From NCBI RefSeq assembly GCF_002878395.1, contig NC_061115.1, forward strand, positions 54,001,352 through 54,065,351: 64,000 bases of DNA, written 5' to 3'. The first letter of the stretch is position 1. Each line of letters opens with the position of its first letter. The notes beneath the pieces are model-generated. The model was not told the origin of the DNA and did not search any database. It saw only the letters and a list, made by a program, of their open reading frames with translations. This document shows positions 1 to 10,164 of the stretch, piece by piece. The position numbers and the translations under genes are program-made. Source of the stretch: Capsicum annuum. Taxonomy: Eukaryota; Streptophyta; Magnoliopsida; Solanales; Solanaceae.

Positions 1-668
1 CATTTTTACCTTATCCTACCGTGTACCCTCACCCGTGGGATAATCCCTCCACAAAATGACAAAAATAACAACCCCCTAACTAATTTTGTTTTATCCTAAT
101 ATTCTAACAACCCACCCAATTAAAAAAACACTACCTACCCTATCCTAACAAACTCTACCCCACATCACCACTACCCCCTATCCCACGTGACCCCACCTAC
201 CTCACCACTACCCCACCCTCACCTCATATATACACACACAAAAGGGACCATCATTTTTTGTGGACATTACATTTTGAATTGTTTTGTTTTATTTATCGTT
301 TGATTGTTTTGCGCGCTTTTATGTGGTTTATACACTTCGTAGAGTCAAAAATAATCGATACACTTTACCAAGCGACCGTGGTTGAACCACGGGATCAAGA
401 GGTGCCTAACACCTTCCCCTCGGTCAACAGAATTCCTTAGGCGGAATCTCTGTTCGCAAACCAGTTTAAAGAGTCAAATGGTTTTGAAAAGGATTTTCTA
501 ATAGTGACTTGGCACACCAATTATGCCAAGTGGCGACTCTGAATAAAAAAAAATGTAAATAATTCTTTTTCGAAACAAATTTTCATTTTCTTGTCACTTA
601 AAATAATAAAACCCTTTCGAACTTAAAAATATAAATCTTTTTGGAGCACGTAAAAAAGGGGTGTGACA
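1..668 (-). mobile_element. Truncated LTR remnant
   Basis: Read on the minus strand the segment begins TGTCACACCCC at 668 and runs off the left edge. It contains a block at about 395-425 with CCTAACACCTTCCCCT and a block at about 530-540 with GTGGCGACTCT. Both are common landmarks in plant LTR retrotransposon LTRs and leaders. A TATATACACAC stretch lies near 226-240. No coding sequence of an element is seen, so a solo or truncated LTR fits. The clade cannot be decided. Confidence 0.5.
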
Positions 669-702
669 ATATATATATATATATATAGATATAGATATAT
701 AG
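669..702. repeat. AT dinucleotide microsatellite
   Basis: A run of AT dinucleotides with a few GAT interruptions lies directly next to the LTR terminus at 668. The LTR may have inserted into a simple repeat, or the repeat may have expanded after insertion. Confidence 0.8.
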
Positions 703-923
703 CTCAGAATAGAGTGAGGACTGAATTTGATCTGTCTATTTGTTGATAATACTTGCTTAATTCAGGTCAACTCATAACACACTGTAAACCATCCATGCTC
801 AAGCTAATATGCATGTGATGATTGTAATGCACTTCAGTGCTAAAACACATAAGATCCCTGATTACATCTTTACTCACATAGGGTGGCATCATAGATCTAA
901 AACTCTATATTCAGTTATGCAGA

Positions 924-1015
924 TTTTTTTTTTTTTTGATAACCCAGGTATCCGGGCCAGCTTTCGCGCACCTCAACTAGTTCCACGGGATACCTTACCT
1001 CCCACCAGCAGCAAG
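924..1015 (-). mobile_element. SINE 3' part (SolS-like)
   Basis: A poly-T tract at 924-937 is followed on the plus strand by GATAACCCAGGTATCCGGGC and a block rich in CCACGGGATACCTTACCTCC. Read on the minus strand this is a SINE body ending in poly-A, and it resembles 3' parts of Solanaceae SINEs as I remember them. The 5' tRNA-derived head was not identified with certainty; it may extend to about 1110. Confidence 0.55.
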
Positions 1016-1233
1016 TATCAAGCACCGAAACAAATGGAAGAGCAAATTTCTTTTAGTTCAACAACACAATGTATCACCTTCCCTCTAATACACCTCTTTC
1101 GTTCACCCTAGACCCGACCACCAATATATAGGACATGTCAAAAATGAAGACTAAAGACAAAGATTCAAGACAGCACAAAGATGCGATGTCCACGGAATTT
1201 TAAATTAAAATGTAGGGTACATCACACAAAAAC

Positions 1234-1305
1234 AGGCTCTCTACTTCACCTGAGGTATGGTTGTGTACACTTTACCCTCCCCAGTGGGTATGTTGTTGTT
1301 GTTGT
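1234..1305 (+). mobile_element. TS-type SINE 3' tail
   Basis: The block CACTTTACCCTCCCCAG...GTGGGTATG ends in repeated TTG (TTGTTGTTGTTG), which is the typical tail of the tobacco TS SINE family. The copy appears internally shortened and lacks an obvious 5' tRNA-like head. Confidence 0.6.
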
Positions 1306-1796
1306 ACATCACCCATAAACCAAAACAATATTCTCTAGTCCTTAGATTATGCAATATTCTCTATTCCATAGATTATGTAACTACTCAAGTAAGCTTACAT
1401 AATACAATCATGACCCAAATTTAAGTTTAACATAACATAAACACTATTTGAGTTTAACTTGCACAGCCATCGAGTTTTAATTGAAATTAGGCAATAATTA
1501 AGATGAAATTAGCCAATCATCTTTTCCCAATAAAAACTAGGCCATCATTGAGATTTCCAAAGTTATTCATTTCCTAAGACCAATTAACTTGTTCCTACTG
1601 AATAAGATTGAATCATTATATAGCAATTCAAACATAAACCAATAAAGGGGGAAACTGTTGGTTATCACACCGACGCAATCCTTAAAATCAATTGTATAGA
1701 CAGCAATTTTAAGCATAGCGAATACTGAATTTGGACCCCAAGATTCTTCAAACTAATTTGCACATTTAATTGCCCAAGCTACCTCGGTATATTAAA

Positions 1797-2040
1797 TACT
1801 CCCTCCATTTCATTTATTCCTACTTTCCTTTTTAGTTCATTTCAAGAAGAATGCCTCTTTCCTTTTTTGGCAACTAATTTATTCTAACTTTCGACGTGGC
1901 ATGTTTAAGACTACAAGGTTAAAAGACATTTTGGTACATACAACATATCTTTAGCTTAAGACAATAAGATTCAAAAATCTTCTTTACTTCCTCAAACTAT
2001 GTGCCAAGTCAAAACCAGACAAACAAAATGAAACGGAGGT
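1797..2040. mobile_element. MITE with CTCCCTCC-type terminal repeats
   Basis: The left end reads TACTCCCTCCATTTCATTTA. The right end reads AAAATGAAACGGAGGT, whose complement ACCTCCGTTTCATTTT mirrors the left end. The size (about 245 bp), lack of ORFs and these termini match the common plant Stowaway-like MITEs. Confidence 0.7.
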
Positions 2041-2199
2041 GCATCAACACCTCAATCACAGACTAGTTGAGGTCAACAATATGAGTCATATCTATACATT
2101 CTTCTCTAATCAGGCAATTTAATTGAAACCCTTTGTCCAATTAACCCTTAAGTTGGGTACGAATGTAATGCATGCCTAGGGGAACACAGCTCAAAGAAC

Positions 2200-2427
2200 A
2201 TTTTCTTTATTTGTATTGTATTTTTTTCCTCCTTTTTTTGTAACTATGGAAATGTTCTATTGTTATTATCTTTCCTTTTCTAAAAACTTTTTAATTCCAA
2301 CTATCTGGCATTTTTAAGGAAAAAAGATCGGCATATCTTTAATTTAATCAAGATTTAAACTTCTTTTTTATTTCTTAAACTCTGTTAAGTCAAAACAACA
2401 CAAATAAATTAAAACGGAGAGGGAGTA
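2200..2427. mobile_element. Second MITE of the same family, left end degraded
   Basis: The right end AAAACGGAGAGGGAGTA is the complement of a CTCCCTC-type terminus. The inner sequence (CATATCTTTAATTTAA..., AAACTCTGTTAAGTCAAAAC) parallels the interior of the element at 1797-2040. The left terminus is not clear. A third short remnant ending in AAATAGAGAGTGAG lies at about 2490-2513. Confidence 0.5.
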
Positions 2428-2510
2428 TGTTTTTATTCTTTTTTTTTTATTTTGCTTTTATTGCAAGTATGGAAATGTTGCAAGTACGGAAACAAATTAA
2501 AATAGAGAGT

Positions 2511-2656
2511 GAGTTTCCTACTTGAGCTATCACTAACGATTTATCAAAACAAACGTGAACTATCATTTGTTCACCTTTCCTAAAATTGATAGTTCAGGTG
2601 TGTTTTGTTTGTTTTGATAAACAGTTGGTGATAGTTCATAGTTAAGGTAGGAACTC
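2511..2656. mobile_element. Foldback/MITE with long inverted arms
   Basis: Left arm 2511-2554 (GAGTTTCCTACTTGAGC... to TTATCAAAACAAAC) pairs with right arm 2607-2656 (GTTTGTTTTGATAA... to GGTAGGAACTC). The arms are imperfect inverted repeats about 45-50 nt long around a short core that also contains a smaller inverted pair around TGATAGTTCA. This would form a hairpin and may be a small-RNA source. Confidence 0.65.
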
Positions 2657-2838
2657 ACACACTTGATATCAAGTATGAAACTCAAAAACCAGGATACTTT
2701 AATTGTGTTTTTGACTACTAACACTTCTTTCAATTTTTTCCCTCCTTTCATTGTAACAATGGAAATGTTCTATCATTAATCAATTTCCTGACATTGATTG
2801 AACTTCAAAGTACTACAGACAGACGTTATCTCACCTAC

Positions 2839-3180
2839 CTGATATGGCGTAAGCTCAGAAATCTCATCAAATTGTGGACTTCTCTTATGTTGCAATCGTA
2901 CTGCTTGTTGTTGTTGTTGCTGCTGCTGCTGAGGCGGCGCCAAGTAAGGGTAGGACGACTTGACAGTATTGTTCGAATTAGGCTTTTGATGATCGATTGA
3001 AGCAGTAGAGGGAACAGTGATTAGAGAACGGAGCCGTTGATGTGGAGGTACGTAAACGGCGCCGCCGCATGATAACGGCGGCCGGTCCTTCATCGCCAAC
3101 GACGGAAGCGGCGGTGGTGTAATGTTCAAGGGTTTAAGGTTTCTGTATGTGAATAATAATTGGAGAGTATATAGGCTCAT
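2839..3180 (-). CDS. First coding exon of a conserved-looking plant gene (partial)
   Basis: The open frame starts at ATG 3180, with an in-frame second ATG at 3093 that is an equally good start. It ends at a canonical splice donor CAG|GTAGGT (exon end 2839, GT at 2838-2837). The encoded segment carries GGAVYVPPHQRLRS, similar in style to the N-terminal YVPPHLR-type motif of some RNA-binding proteins, then a Ser/Thr-rich stretch, a run of nine Gln and a charged FDEISELTPYQ end. G+C content and codon use look more gene-like than the surroundings. No second exon was found at lower coordinates, where SINEs and MITEs fill what may be a long first intron, so the gene either runs off the left edge or is truncated. 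I do not recognise the family with confidence. Confidence 0.55.
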
Positions 3181-3365
3181 ACACTGTTCGAGTTCACTCC
3201 GGCGAGAACGTAACGGAGCTTCAGCGTTACGGCGGCGTTGTGGCGGTGGTTTGGTAGTTGGTCGGGAGTTGAGACTTTCACGGTGGTCGGCGACGGCGTA
3301 CTGTTTAGAAAAGAACGATGGAACCGAGGATGATTTGTAAACTTAGGAAGGAAAGTTTTAATCAC
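3181..3365 (-). promoter_or_regulatory. Possible 5' leader with an upstream ORF
   Basis: A 62-codon minus-strand ORF runs from ATG 3365 to a TGA that overlaps the downstream ATG at 3180 in an ATGA arrangement. If this region is transcribed leader, it would be an upstream ORF touching the main start. If 3093 is the true start, the overlap is coincidental. Whether the region is leader or unrelated coding frame cannot be told from sequence alone. Confidence 0.3.
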
Positions 3366-3477
3366 GTGATGTGCACGTGAGTGAGTATATGTTGAAACGG
3401 GTAGAGGGTGTACACGTAATTCTTTGGGAGGATGTGGAATACAGATAAGCGATTAAATTAAAAAGAAAAAAGAGAAT

Positions 3478-4735
3478 CGGTTTGGATAGGCTGAAAAAAA
3501 AAAAGATTTTAAAAAAATTTTAAAAGTATTTTTTAAAAGTACTAAAATTTATTTTAAAAATAAACAGTTACGTATTTGAATAAAAATGTAAAAATTATTG
3601 ATGTATTTAATAAACAAGTGTTGTTAAGCATTTTTTTTGTCAAAATATCTAAAATATCCTTAAAGTTGTTAACAATATGTAGAGTTGATTATTATTAAAA
3701 AAAATCTAAAATAATTCAAATTAAAATTAATTTAATTTCAGTATAAACATCATTTTCTAAACATGCATACTTACTTGATTTAATTCCACATTATTTTTTA
3801 TTTGCTTTTCAATCACACTTATTTTCTACTTCTTGTTGTTGGTGTGCCTCTTTACAATTAGTTTATTTTATATGATTAGCATAGCAATTGAGTTCCTTAA
3901 GGACTATGATAATGAATTGACACCTAATTTGTACGTAAAAATTGTTTGTCATTGTCGCTTCTTAGTTATATTACTTCACATGTGGAACTTCATGACAAAG
4001 TCCTAGAATCTCACTCGTAAAATTTAAAATTTCATGATAATGATAAGTAAATTTTACTAATCACATAAGCTGAAATATGATTAGCAATTTGTAATTTGAA
4101 GATAAAATTATTTTCTAATAATTTCAGATTGTTTATTGAAAATATTGTATGAAATTGAAAAATAGCAAAAAAAAAAATTTCACTGTAATATAAAATTATT
4201 AATTACAATAAGAATAAAAAGAATTCTCTTATCAATCTTTTTTGTCACGAAAAAATTTAAATCAAAGTGACATTCATTGTGATGAAAGAGGAATATGTTC
4301 TGCTTCTACCTACAGACCTTTCAAATAATATTTAATATTTTTTAATTAATAAAATCTTTGAATAATAAAATTTGAATAACGAAATAAACTAATCAATCAT
4401 AACATTACAAAGCTGCTAAGAAAAAAATTAAACTATGATAGAGAGCAGTCACGGGAGAAAGCAAGAAATGGAAAAATAAGTTAGAATAAGGAAGGATATT
4501 CTAATCGTTTCAAGAACATGCAAGGGATAATAAAGTAAATTACTTGGTCAAACTTAAAATAGAATTTAAGCCAAAAGCAATAAGTTGATGTACACCAACT
4601 TATAGTTTTTGACTTATTTTAGCTTAAAAGCACTTATTTTTAAGCATTTTTGTTGTTTACCAAATACCCAAATAAGTTAAAAAAAAAAAAAACTTTTAAG
4701 CTGGTTTGACCAGCTTTTAAGCCAATCCAAACACT
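3478..4735. mobile_element. Candidate non-autonomous hAT-like element
   Basis: The left end GGTTTGGATAGGCTGAAAA at 3478 and the right end AAGCCAATCCAAACACTC near 4718-4735 are imperfect inverted repeats of the GTTTGGATTGGCTT type seen at the ends of many Solanaceae hAT-like MITEs. The interior is A+T-rich and noncoding. Near the right end AAGCTGGTTTGACCAGCTT is a local palindrome. No 8-bp target duplication could be recognised, so the right end may belong to a smaller element starting near 4560. Confidence 0.35.
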
Positions 4736-4739
4736 CTCA

Positions 4740-5190
4740 AAGAATTATTCTTTGAATATGCGTTCATTTGAGAAACATATTTTAAAAAGGTAATTAAGCT
4801 TGAAGAAAAGAAAATTTGACGAATAAGCCTCTTTCAAGTTTTCAATTAGTAAAATGGTCTATTTTCATTTTCTCATTTTAAAATAAAATAAAAAATAATT
4901 TTAATAAAAAATTAGATTATAATAACATATTAAAAATTATGGAAGCTACTTACAAATATATTTAAAACATAAAATCCTAATTCATTTTTTCAATTTCAAA
5001 TTATTTCTTTCCCTCTGTCTAATTTCTTCTCCTCCATTCTTATTGAAAACTCATTGATTCTTCAACTTTCTCATTTTTGAAACTCGTATTTTATTTCTAA
5101 ATGTTCTGTCTCCTCCCAAATTTGTAAGTTTTTCTACTCTCCTTTAAATTTCATACCATTTTTAAAAAGATAAAAATGTTTGTTAATATA
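4740..5190. other. A+T-rich spacer
   Basis: No gene, inverted terminus or repeat array is seen here. Short pyrimidine-rich stretches near 4990-5100 do not form a convincing promoter or exon. Confidence 0.6.
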
Positions 5191-5192
5191 TA

Positions 5193-5255
5193 TGTAATCA
5201 GTCAGATAAAAAGAGATTGATGATTAATTCGTCAGATAAAAAATGAGCGATGATT
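5193..5255. repeat. Two direct copies of a GTCAGATAAAAA unit
   Basis: GTCAGATAAAAAGAGATTGA and GTCAGATAAAAAATGAGCGA are each followed by TGATTAATT(C/T)GTC, giving a tandem duplication of about 35 bp. Confidence 0.6.
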
Positions 5256-5315
5256 AATTTGTCTAACTAAATACTATAATCAATTGGATATTGAATAGCA
5301 TAGAAGACTGGTGTT

Positions 5316-5455
5316 GGATCGATAATCGATCTGTCTATATATTATTCAGATTGATAATCGATCTGTCGAATCGATAATCAATAAATTCATACATCGTTCG
5401 AATCGATAATCGATCGGTTCATTTATCGATCGGATCGATAATAGATCTGTCCATC
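5316..5455. repeat. Cluster of TCGATAATCGATCTGTC units
   Basis: About five to six degenerate copies of (GGA/GAT)TCGATAATCGATCTGTC lie within 140 bp. The core ATCGAT is palindromic, and ATCGATAATCGAT is a near-perfect inverted repeat, with one related unit in opposite orientation near 5424. Confidence 0.7.
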
Positions 5456-6300
5456 GTAAATCAAGTTGAGAATTAATTTATAAAATTTTAAAAAGATTTT
5501 GGTGGGAGGAGTTTTGTTTAAATTCTATAATTTGGTGACTTGTGGACTAATTTGTAATTTTTAAAATTTGTAAATAATTTTAATATTTAAAAGTGGGTCA
5601 TTTTCCTAAAAAAAAAAAAAAAAGAAACTTATGATACAGTTAATTAAAAAGCAGACTTAAAGAGACCATTTAACAAAGAATCCCTCGAAGAACTAATAAC
5701 TTTATTTTGTCAAGATCGATATTTTATTGTTGAGTTATACCTCTTTCTCGTTCAATCAAAAAAGAGAATTGATTAATTCCAAGTTAAATGATCAAAAATC
5801 TTAATACTATTATTCCTACATTTGGAGTTGGATCCTTGTTTCGCGTTATTATAGATATAAAAATAATGATCAAAATTAAATTCAAATAAGACAAAAAATA
5901 TCAATCTAAAATAAAATAATTATATCAATATGTAACAATCATCAATTTTAGTTCAATATAGCTTTTTTATTGGAAAAATTTATGCGACAAATCAAATTAA
6001 ATGAAATAAATATTCATTTTTACCTCAAACTTCATAATTATTAACCGATTTAGCCTAAATAATCTTTTTATTATCTGATAAAATATTTTTTTCTTTCACA
6101 ATCAATATTTTTCTTCTACTAATAAATAAGTGAGATTTCGCACAACTTACTAGACGTAGTCACTGAGACAAAGTCAACATAAGTTTATTAAACTAGACTG
6201 TACCATCATTTTGGAACCAAGTCGAGAAACTATAGAAAATTTCTTCACATTTTGATAGAGTCTGGATCTTTCATAATTACCACGTAAATGAGGTTAGATC
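5456..6300. other. A+T-rich spacer
   Basis: No coding potential, terminal repeats or arrays recognised. The right part may be leader sequence of the pararetrovirus fragment that begins near 6300. Confidence 0.5.
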
Positions 6301-6600
6301 TTCAACATAGATATAAGAGGCTTCTTAGCCGGACATAGTCACGGCTGCAAGAAGGAAGAAATTGTATTAAAAGCACAACAAAAGAAGAAAGAATAAACAC
6401 CTTAAAATGGACAAAGTGCAAGACTTGAATCGTATTCAAACTGCAAGCTACGACTAATGCCTTTTTATTTATTTGCTAAGTATATTACAGGAGAGAAGAG
6501 AGAGCTAAAGAGAAAAATGAAAGAAAGAAATTAAAAACTTCTGCCTCTCCTAACAGAGATAAGGCATCTATTTATAATAGAAAAAAAAAATTTTTGCACA
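6300..6600 (-). promoter_or_regulatory. Pararetrovirus-type promoter and leader (candidate)
   Basis: On the minus strand a TATAAATA box occupies 6576-6569. It is followed by GATGCCTTATCTCTGTTAGG and a long leader towards lower coordinates. It lies just 3' of the minus-strand viral ORFs, the place where a circular caulimovirid genome would have its transcript promoter. The assignment rests on position and the TATA box; activity is unknown. Confidence 0.4.
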
Positions 6601-6706
6601 GTACTTTGTGGGACCCTGTGCACAATTTTTTCAATAATTTAGGTGGGTCGTCATATTTTGTCCTTATCTTTTCTTTTTGACTGATAGAGGAACGCCTCAA
6701 CTTTTT

Positions 6707-7477
6707 TCATTTCTTCAGCATTAAGGATATTTTCTGGAGGAAGTGTTTGGATTCTTGAATTTCTTCAGATTCAACAGTTTCTTCACTGGTGAGGCTTTTC
6801 ATGAATGTTTCTAAACATTGTTCGACCGTTTTTATAAGATTTTTCTTGGCTTCCTCTAAATATTTGTCAATCATCTCCATTTTATCGCCCTCATGGGCAA
6901 AGATTCTCCTGGAAATATAATTTAAATTTTTATCTTCCACAATATTCTTTTGTGGAGTAGTGTCATAATCAACTAGAGTTTTTTGAATAGATTCTAGCAA
7001 TTCTTTCCCATAAGGAATCTTTGTGAGCGGGTCTTTTCTTGTCAGCTTGTCCCAAAAATTGGTATAGAACATCCTATACAGTCCGGGTATTTGTTCTTTA
7101 GTGTAGCCAAATTCGACATTCCATTTGTGTATCCATGAAATGGAGAATTCAATAAAAAATACATTTGATCGATTTAGTCTAAATTACAGACATGGTCAGA
7201 ATGATATAATTCATTTAAAAATGGGAATACTTTAACCCATTTTTTCTATAAATGAAGATATTTTGCTGGCAAAATTTTTACTGTAGGGCCATGACATGTC
7301 CACCATTGGATGAACTAGTTAAGAATTTGATTTTAAAAAACTTTAGCACAAATCTTCAAAAACTGTGTGCTTGTGTTTTATATTGTTGTAATAAAAAGTT
7401 TGAGTGAATGCCTTGATATAGTCCCAATAGGTAAAACAAACCTTTGAATCTCGCATAGACATGGATTTTTCAGCCAT
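6707..7477 (-). pseudogene. Endogenous caulimovirid ORF downstream of the movement protein, broken
   Basis: The frame starts at ATG 7477, is interrupted by six or more stop codons between about 7340 and 7190, and is open again from about 7180 to 6707. Near the 3' end, the continuation in a neighbouring frame suggests a further frameshift at about 6740. The region with FTYWDYIKAF near the N-terminus and LYRMFYTNFWDKLT in the middle resembles, from memory, the protein encoded between the movement-protein and capsid regions of Solanaceae endogenous pararetroviruses. It lies 11 bp after the movement-protein stop codon on the same strand. It is not functional as it stands. Confidence 0.6.
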
Positions 7478-7488
7478 ACAGGTCGTGC

Positions 7489-8187
7489 TCAAATTTTTGG
7501 GAAATTAAGCTCATCCCATTTGATAGGTCTTCTTGTAGTGACTCTGGATTTTGCAAAAAATTTCTCAATTAGAATGGTATAATCAGAAGCATTATCCACT
7601 AATTTACATCGAGGATTCATTGTAGATAATAAGTGGTAATAAATACGATAGAATAAACATATAAGTTCAGATCCGGGCGCATAATTATAACCATGAGTTT
7701 TTACATTTAGAGTTAAAGCATCAAGAATATTTTGATCAGTCAAAGACAATTGTAAATTTGGTTGAGTATTGAAATAAACAGGGCCATATGCAAGAGTAGA
7801 CTCAATATATCCCATCAGAGACTGTCTAAAATTTAAATTTCTAGCATGGCGCAGTGCAACTTGAAATGTCTCTGGAAGTCCCTTTAAAGTTAAGGGTTTA
7901 AAAGCAATTTGTACTAAGCCAATATGCATAAAACTATAATGATTTTTAAACATATCAATATCATTTTGATTAAGCAGTTTAATAGTTTGTTCGTCAGTAT
8001 TTAAAACAATAGATTGTTCGGTGGTTTTTATTATTTGTTTATATTTGAATTTATCAAAAAATCCATAATCATAAATAGTTTTTATGTTAATTTTTGGAAT
8101 TGTCCATTTATTTAAGAGATTCGTATTTTGAGGTAAGTCAACCTCTTCTAGTTTAGTACTTTTGGTACTAACTTCTCCCATATCCAT
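7489..8187 (-). CDS. Caulimovirid-like movement protein (30K superfamily), open but probably partial
   Basis: An uninterrupted frame of about 232 codons begins at ATG 8187, which fits better than the upstream ATG at 8256 because homology-like sequence starts after it. Features resembling plant pararetrovirus movement proteins include MHIGLVQIAFKPL near residue 85, GPVYFN near residue 130, LSLTDQNILDALTLNVKTHG after it, and a C-terminal IKWDELNFP. Such proteins line plasmodesmata and move virus between cells. This copy is an endogenous relic in plant DNA. It is followed by the broken ORF at 7477-6707 and abuts, head to head, a capsid-region fragment on the other strand. Its 5' part may be rearranged. 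No evidence of expression can be seen. Confidence 0.65.
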   Translation of the reverse strand: MDMGEVSTKSTKLEEVDLPQNTNLLNKWTIPKINIKTIYDYGFFDKFKYKQIIKTTEQSIVLNTDEQTIKLLNQNDIDMFKNHYSFMHIGLVQIAFKPLTLKGLPETFQVALRHARNLNFRQSLMGYIESTLAYGPVYFNTQPNLQLSLTDQNILDALTLNVKTHGYNYAPGSELICLFYRIYYHLLSTMNPRCKLVDNASDYTILIEKFFAKSRVTTRRPIKWDELNFPKI

Positions 8188-8206
8188 GTTTGTCTTATAA
8201 TGGTGA

Positions 8207-8627
8207 TGCAATATATGAATGGAGCATAGATAGATTGTCTGATAGGCAAATCTCAATTCTTGTTCATCGTATGTTAATGTATTCTACTATAGCAAAAGCC
8301 ACGGCATCTGCCGAAAATCGTTCAAGACGAAATGATGAAACTATTTGTAAAATGATAGTTGCTGATTTTACTGGCCAACTTCGTGGATGGTGGGACAACT
8401 ACTTCTTAACCACAGAAAAAAGAAATGTCATTTTTACTGGTAGGAATAATACTCCTGGCGAAGATAACCTGGGTAGACCTTTACTTGCGGGTAGAGAAGA
8501 TACGGTATATACTCTTATGCTTACTATTATAGAATATTTTGGAGGAAGATTTACCAACCAATATGAAAACATTAGGACACTCCTAAATGGTCTTAGATGT
8601 AGAACCCTAGGAGAATTTAAGTGGTAA
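8207..8627 (+). pseudogene. Endogenous caulimovirid capsid-region fragment
   Basis: The plus-strand open frame contains IYEWSIDRLSDRQI and, further on, FTGQLRGWWDNYF, a block typical of the capsid/gag-like region of Solanaceae pararetroviruses and relatives. It has no plausible start of its own (an ATG at 8190 is at the rearrangement junction), no zinc knuckle, and stops at 8627 after GEFKW. Its orientation is opposite to the movement protein next to it, so it is a rearranged fragment rather than a gene. The exact family assignment is from memory. Confidence 0.55.
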
Positions 8628-9447
8628 CGATAAAGGAAACAATCGTAATAAAATTTTACAAGAGAGTGTTTTCTCTCCACCTATTAAACATATGTCTCAT
8701 TTTTCTTTTTTATCTTAATAAGGTCAACTTTCTCCATTGTTTACACTATTCTCTTGCTCTTTGATCTTTTTTCCTTCTCCCTCAGTTGATAGTTATTTTA
8801 TTCTTTCCCTTTTTGTCATGGACGAAAATTAATAATGAAACGTGAAGAACTTTGTTGCACTAAAAAGGTCTGGTAATATATTCAAATGCATTGACAAATA
8901 TTTTAATATTAATATTTTTTCTTTGATATTCTATGTAGATCTCACTTTACAATTTTTCATCAATTTGACACCTAAAGCAAGGAAAATCCTTTTCCTCTCA
9001 AGGTTCCTCCTCAAAACTTCATTAGTAACAAAAATTTAATTTTCTACTTTTAATTGTAAATTCTTTAAGTTTATCTCCTTTTATGAACTTTTTTGTTGTT
9101 TAACTTGAGAGTAAGTGTTAATTTTGTAAGTGGTACATCAATCTTTATTTTTTTTTCACCACTATTTGCTAGCTGACAAATTTAAAATTTTTCGGACAAG
9201 TGAATCGAGTTCAAGAAACACTTCGATGCGATTTTGACTTTTACTGTTAGTTTCAATTGAATTTCTTGATGGATATGTCACAAATCTTGCACAGCATGCA
9301 TCTATAGTTTAGTTTGAAAATTTTCAATTTGAGTTTCCAAAATACATTTGGGTGTGTGCTTGTTTCTATTTGGCTCTATTGAGTTTTCCTTTCTAATGCA
9401 TCTACTTTTTGCTTGCTAGATTTATTAGTGGATATCTGATAGTTTCT
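8628..9447. other. A+T-rich spacer
   Basis: No gene or array recognised. Several short open frames are low-complexity and start without context. Confidence 0.5.
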
Positions 9448-9495
9448 TGAGAAAATTGAAGGAAAGGTGTCTTTTAACTCTTGAATAAAGGATTG
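9448..9495 (+). repeat. Left copy of a direct repeat shared with 22189-22236
   Basis: TTGAGAAAATTGAAGGAAAG, followed by GTGTCTTTTAACTCTTGAA, is matched near 22189 by TTGAGAAAATTAAAGGAAAG, followed by GTGACTTTTAAGTCTTGAA. The two copies bracket the Ulp1/GRF/Ulp1 block. Similarity outside these 40-50 bp is not evident. Confidence 0.5.
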
Positions 9496-9599
9496 TGATA
9501 TTGACCAATTTAAAGGGTCAAACATAATCAGGAAACTTGATTAAGTTAATTGTGGACTTGATTAATATTTTTAAAACCTTCTAATCTTTTCAAAAATAC

Positions 9600-9845
9600 A
9601 AATTAACCCAACTCACACCCCTCTTCAATCCAAATCATCATCCGTCTCTCTCCTCTTTCTCAAAAACTTCTCTCAACCAATAGTTTTGCAAATTTCTCCT
9701 TTCAATTCTTGAGGATTTCGACCTCCGAGGACAAACAGTTAGGCTTTGAGTTCCTTTTCGACTTCAACCGTCAATCAACATGACAGTCTTGCTCTCCGGC
9801 CACAACAACTTCAAATTCTTTATCGTTCCCTTTCTTCTTTCACAG
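9600..9845 (+). other. Probable 5' exon of the plus-strand DUF1985/Ulp1 gene
   Basis: A pyrimidine-rich leader with CTCTCTCCTC runs into a short ATG frame at 9780 that ends at CACAG|GTAAAA (exon end 9845). The next recognised acceptor is TTTTAG at 11136, giving a first intron of about 1.3 kb filled with 21-bp-period repeats. The ATG at 9780 could be a short upstream frame; the recognisable coding part starts in exon 2. Confidence 0.4.
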
Positions 9846-10164
9846 GTAAAAAATTATGGCTTTTTTAGTTTTGAAGAAAACGAGGAACTTGAACCAACTT
9901 CTCTTATAGTATTGGTTAACAATTTTAATATTTGTTGTTTTAATTTAAAATGTGGTCTAAATAAAACTCTAATTTCTGTTATTTCTTCTCTTGTCTTATT
10001 TTTGGTATTTCTTCTCTTGGCTTCTCTTTTCTTCTCTTCTCCTTTGTTGTCTGATTTTGAAGTTTAATTTGTTTCGCCCGTTGCTGAGTTGATTTGTTCT
10101 TGTTCTTAGTAAAAATGGTGATATTATTATTGTTCTGTTGAACAAAATCGTGCTATAATTTTTT

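Noticed and set aside
2794..3340. Plus-strand frames opposite the putative host exon
   Set aside because: They are antisense to the minus-strand exon, contain the translated CAG-type repeat as a Leu run, and have no splice or domain support.
8399..8680. 93-codon minus-strand frame opposite the capsid-region fragment
   Set aside because: It is antisense to a better supported frame and shows no domain.
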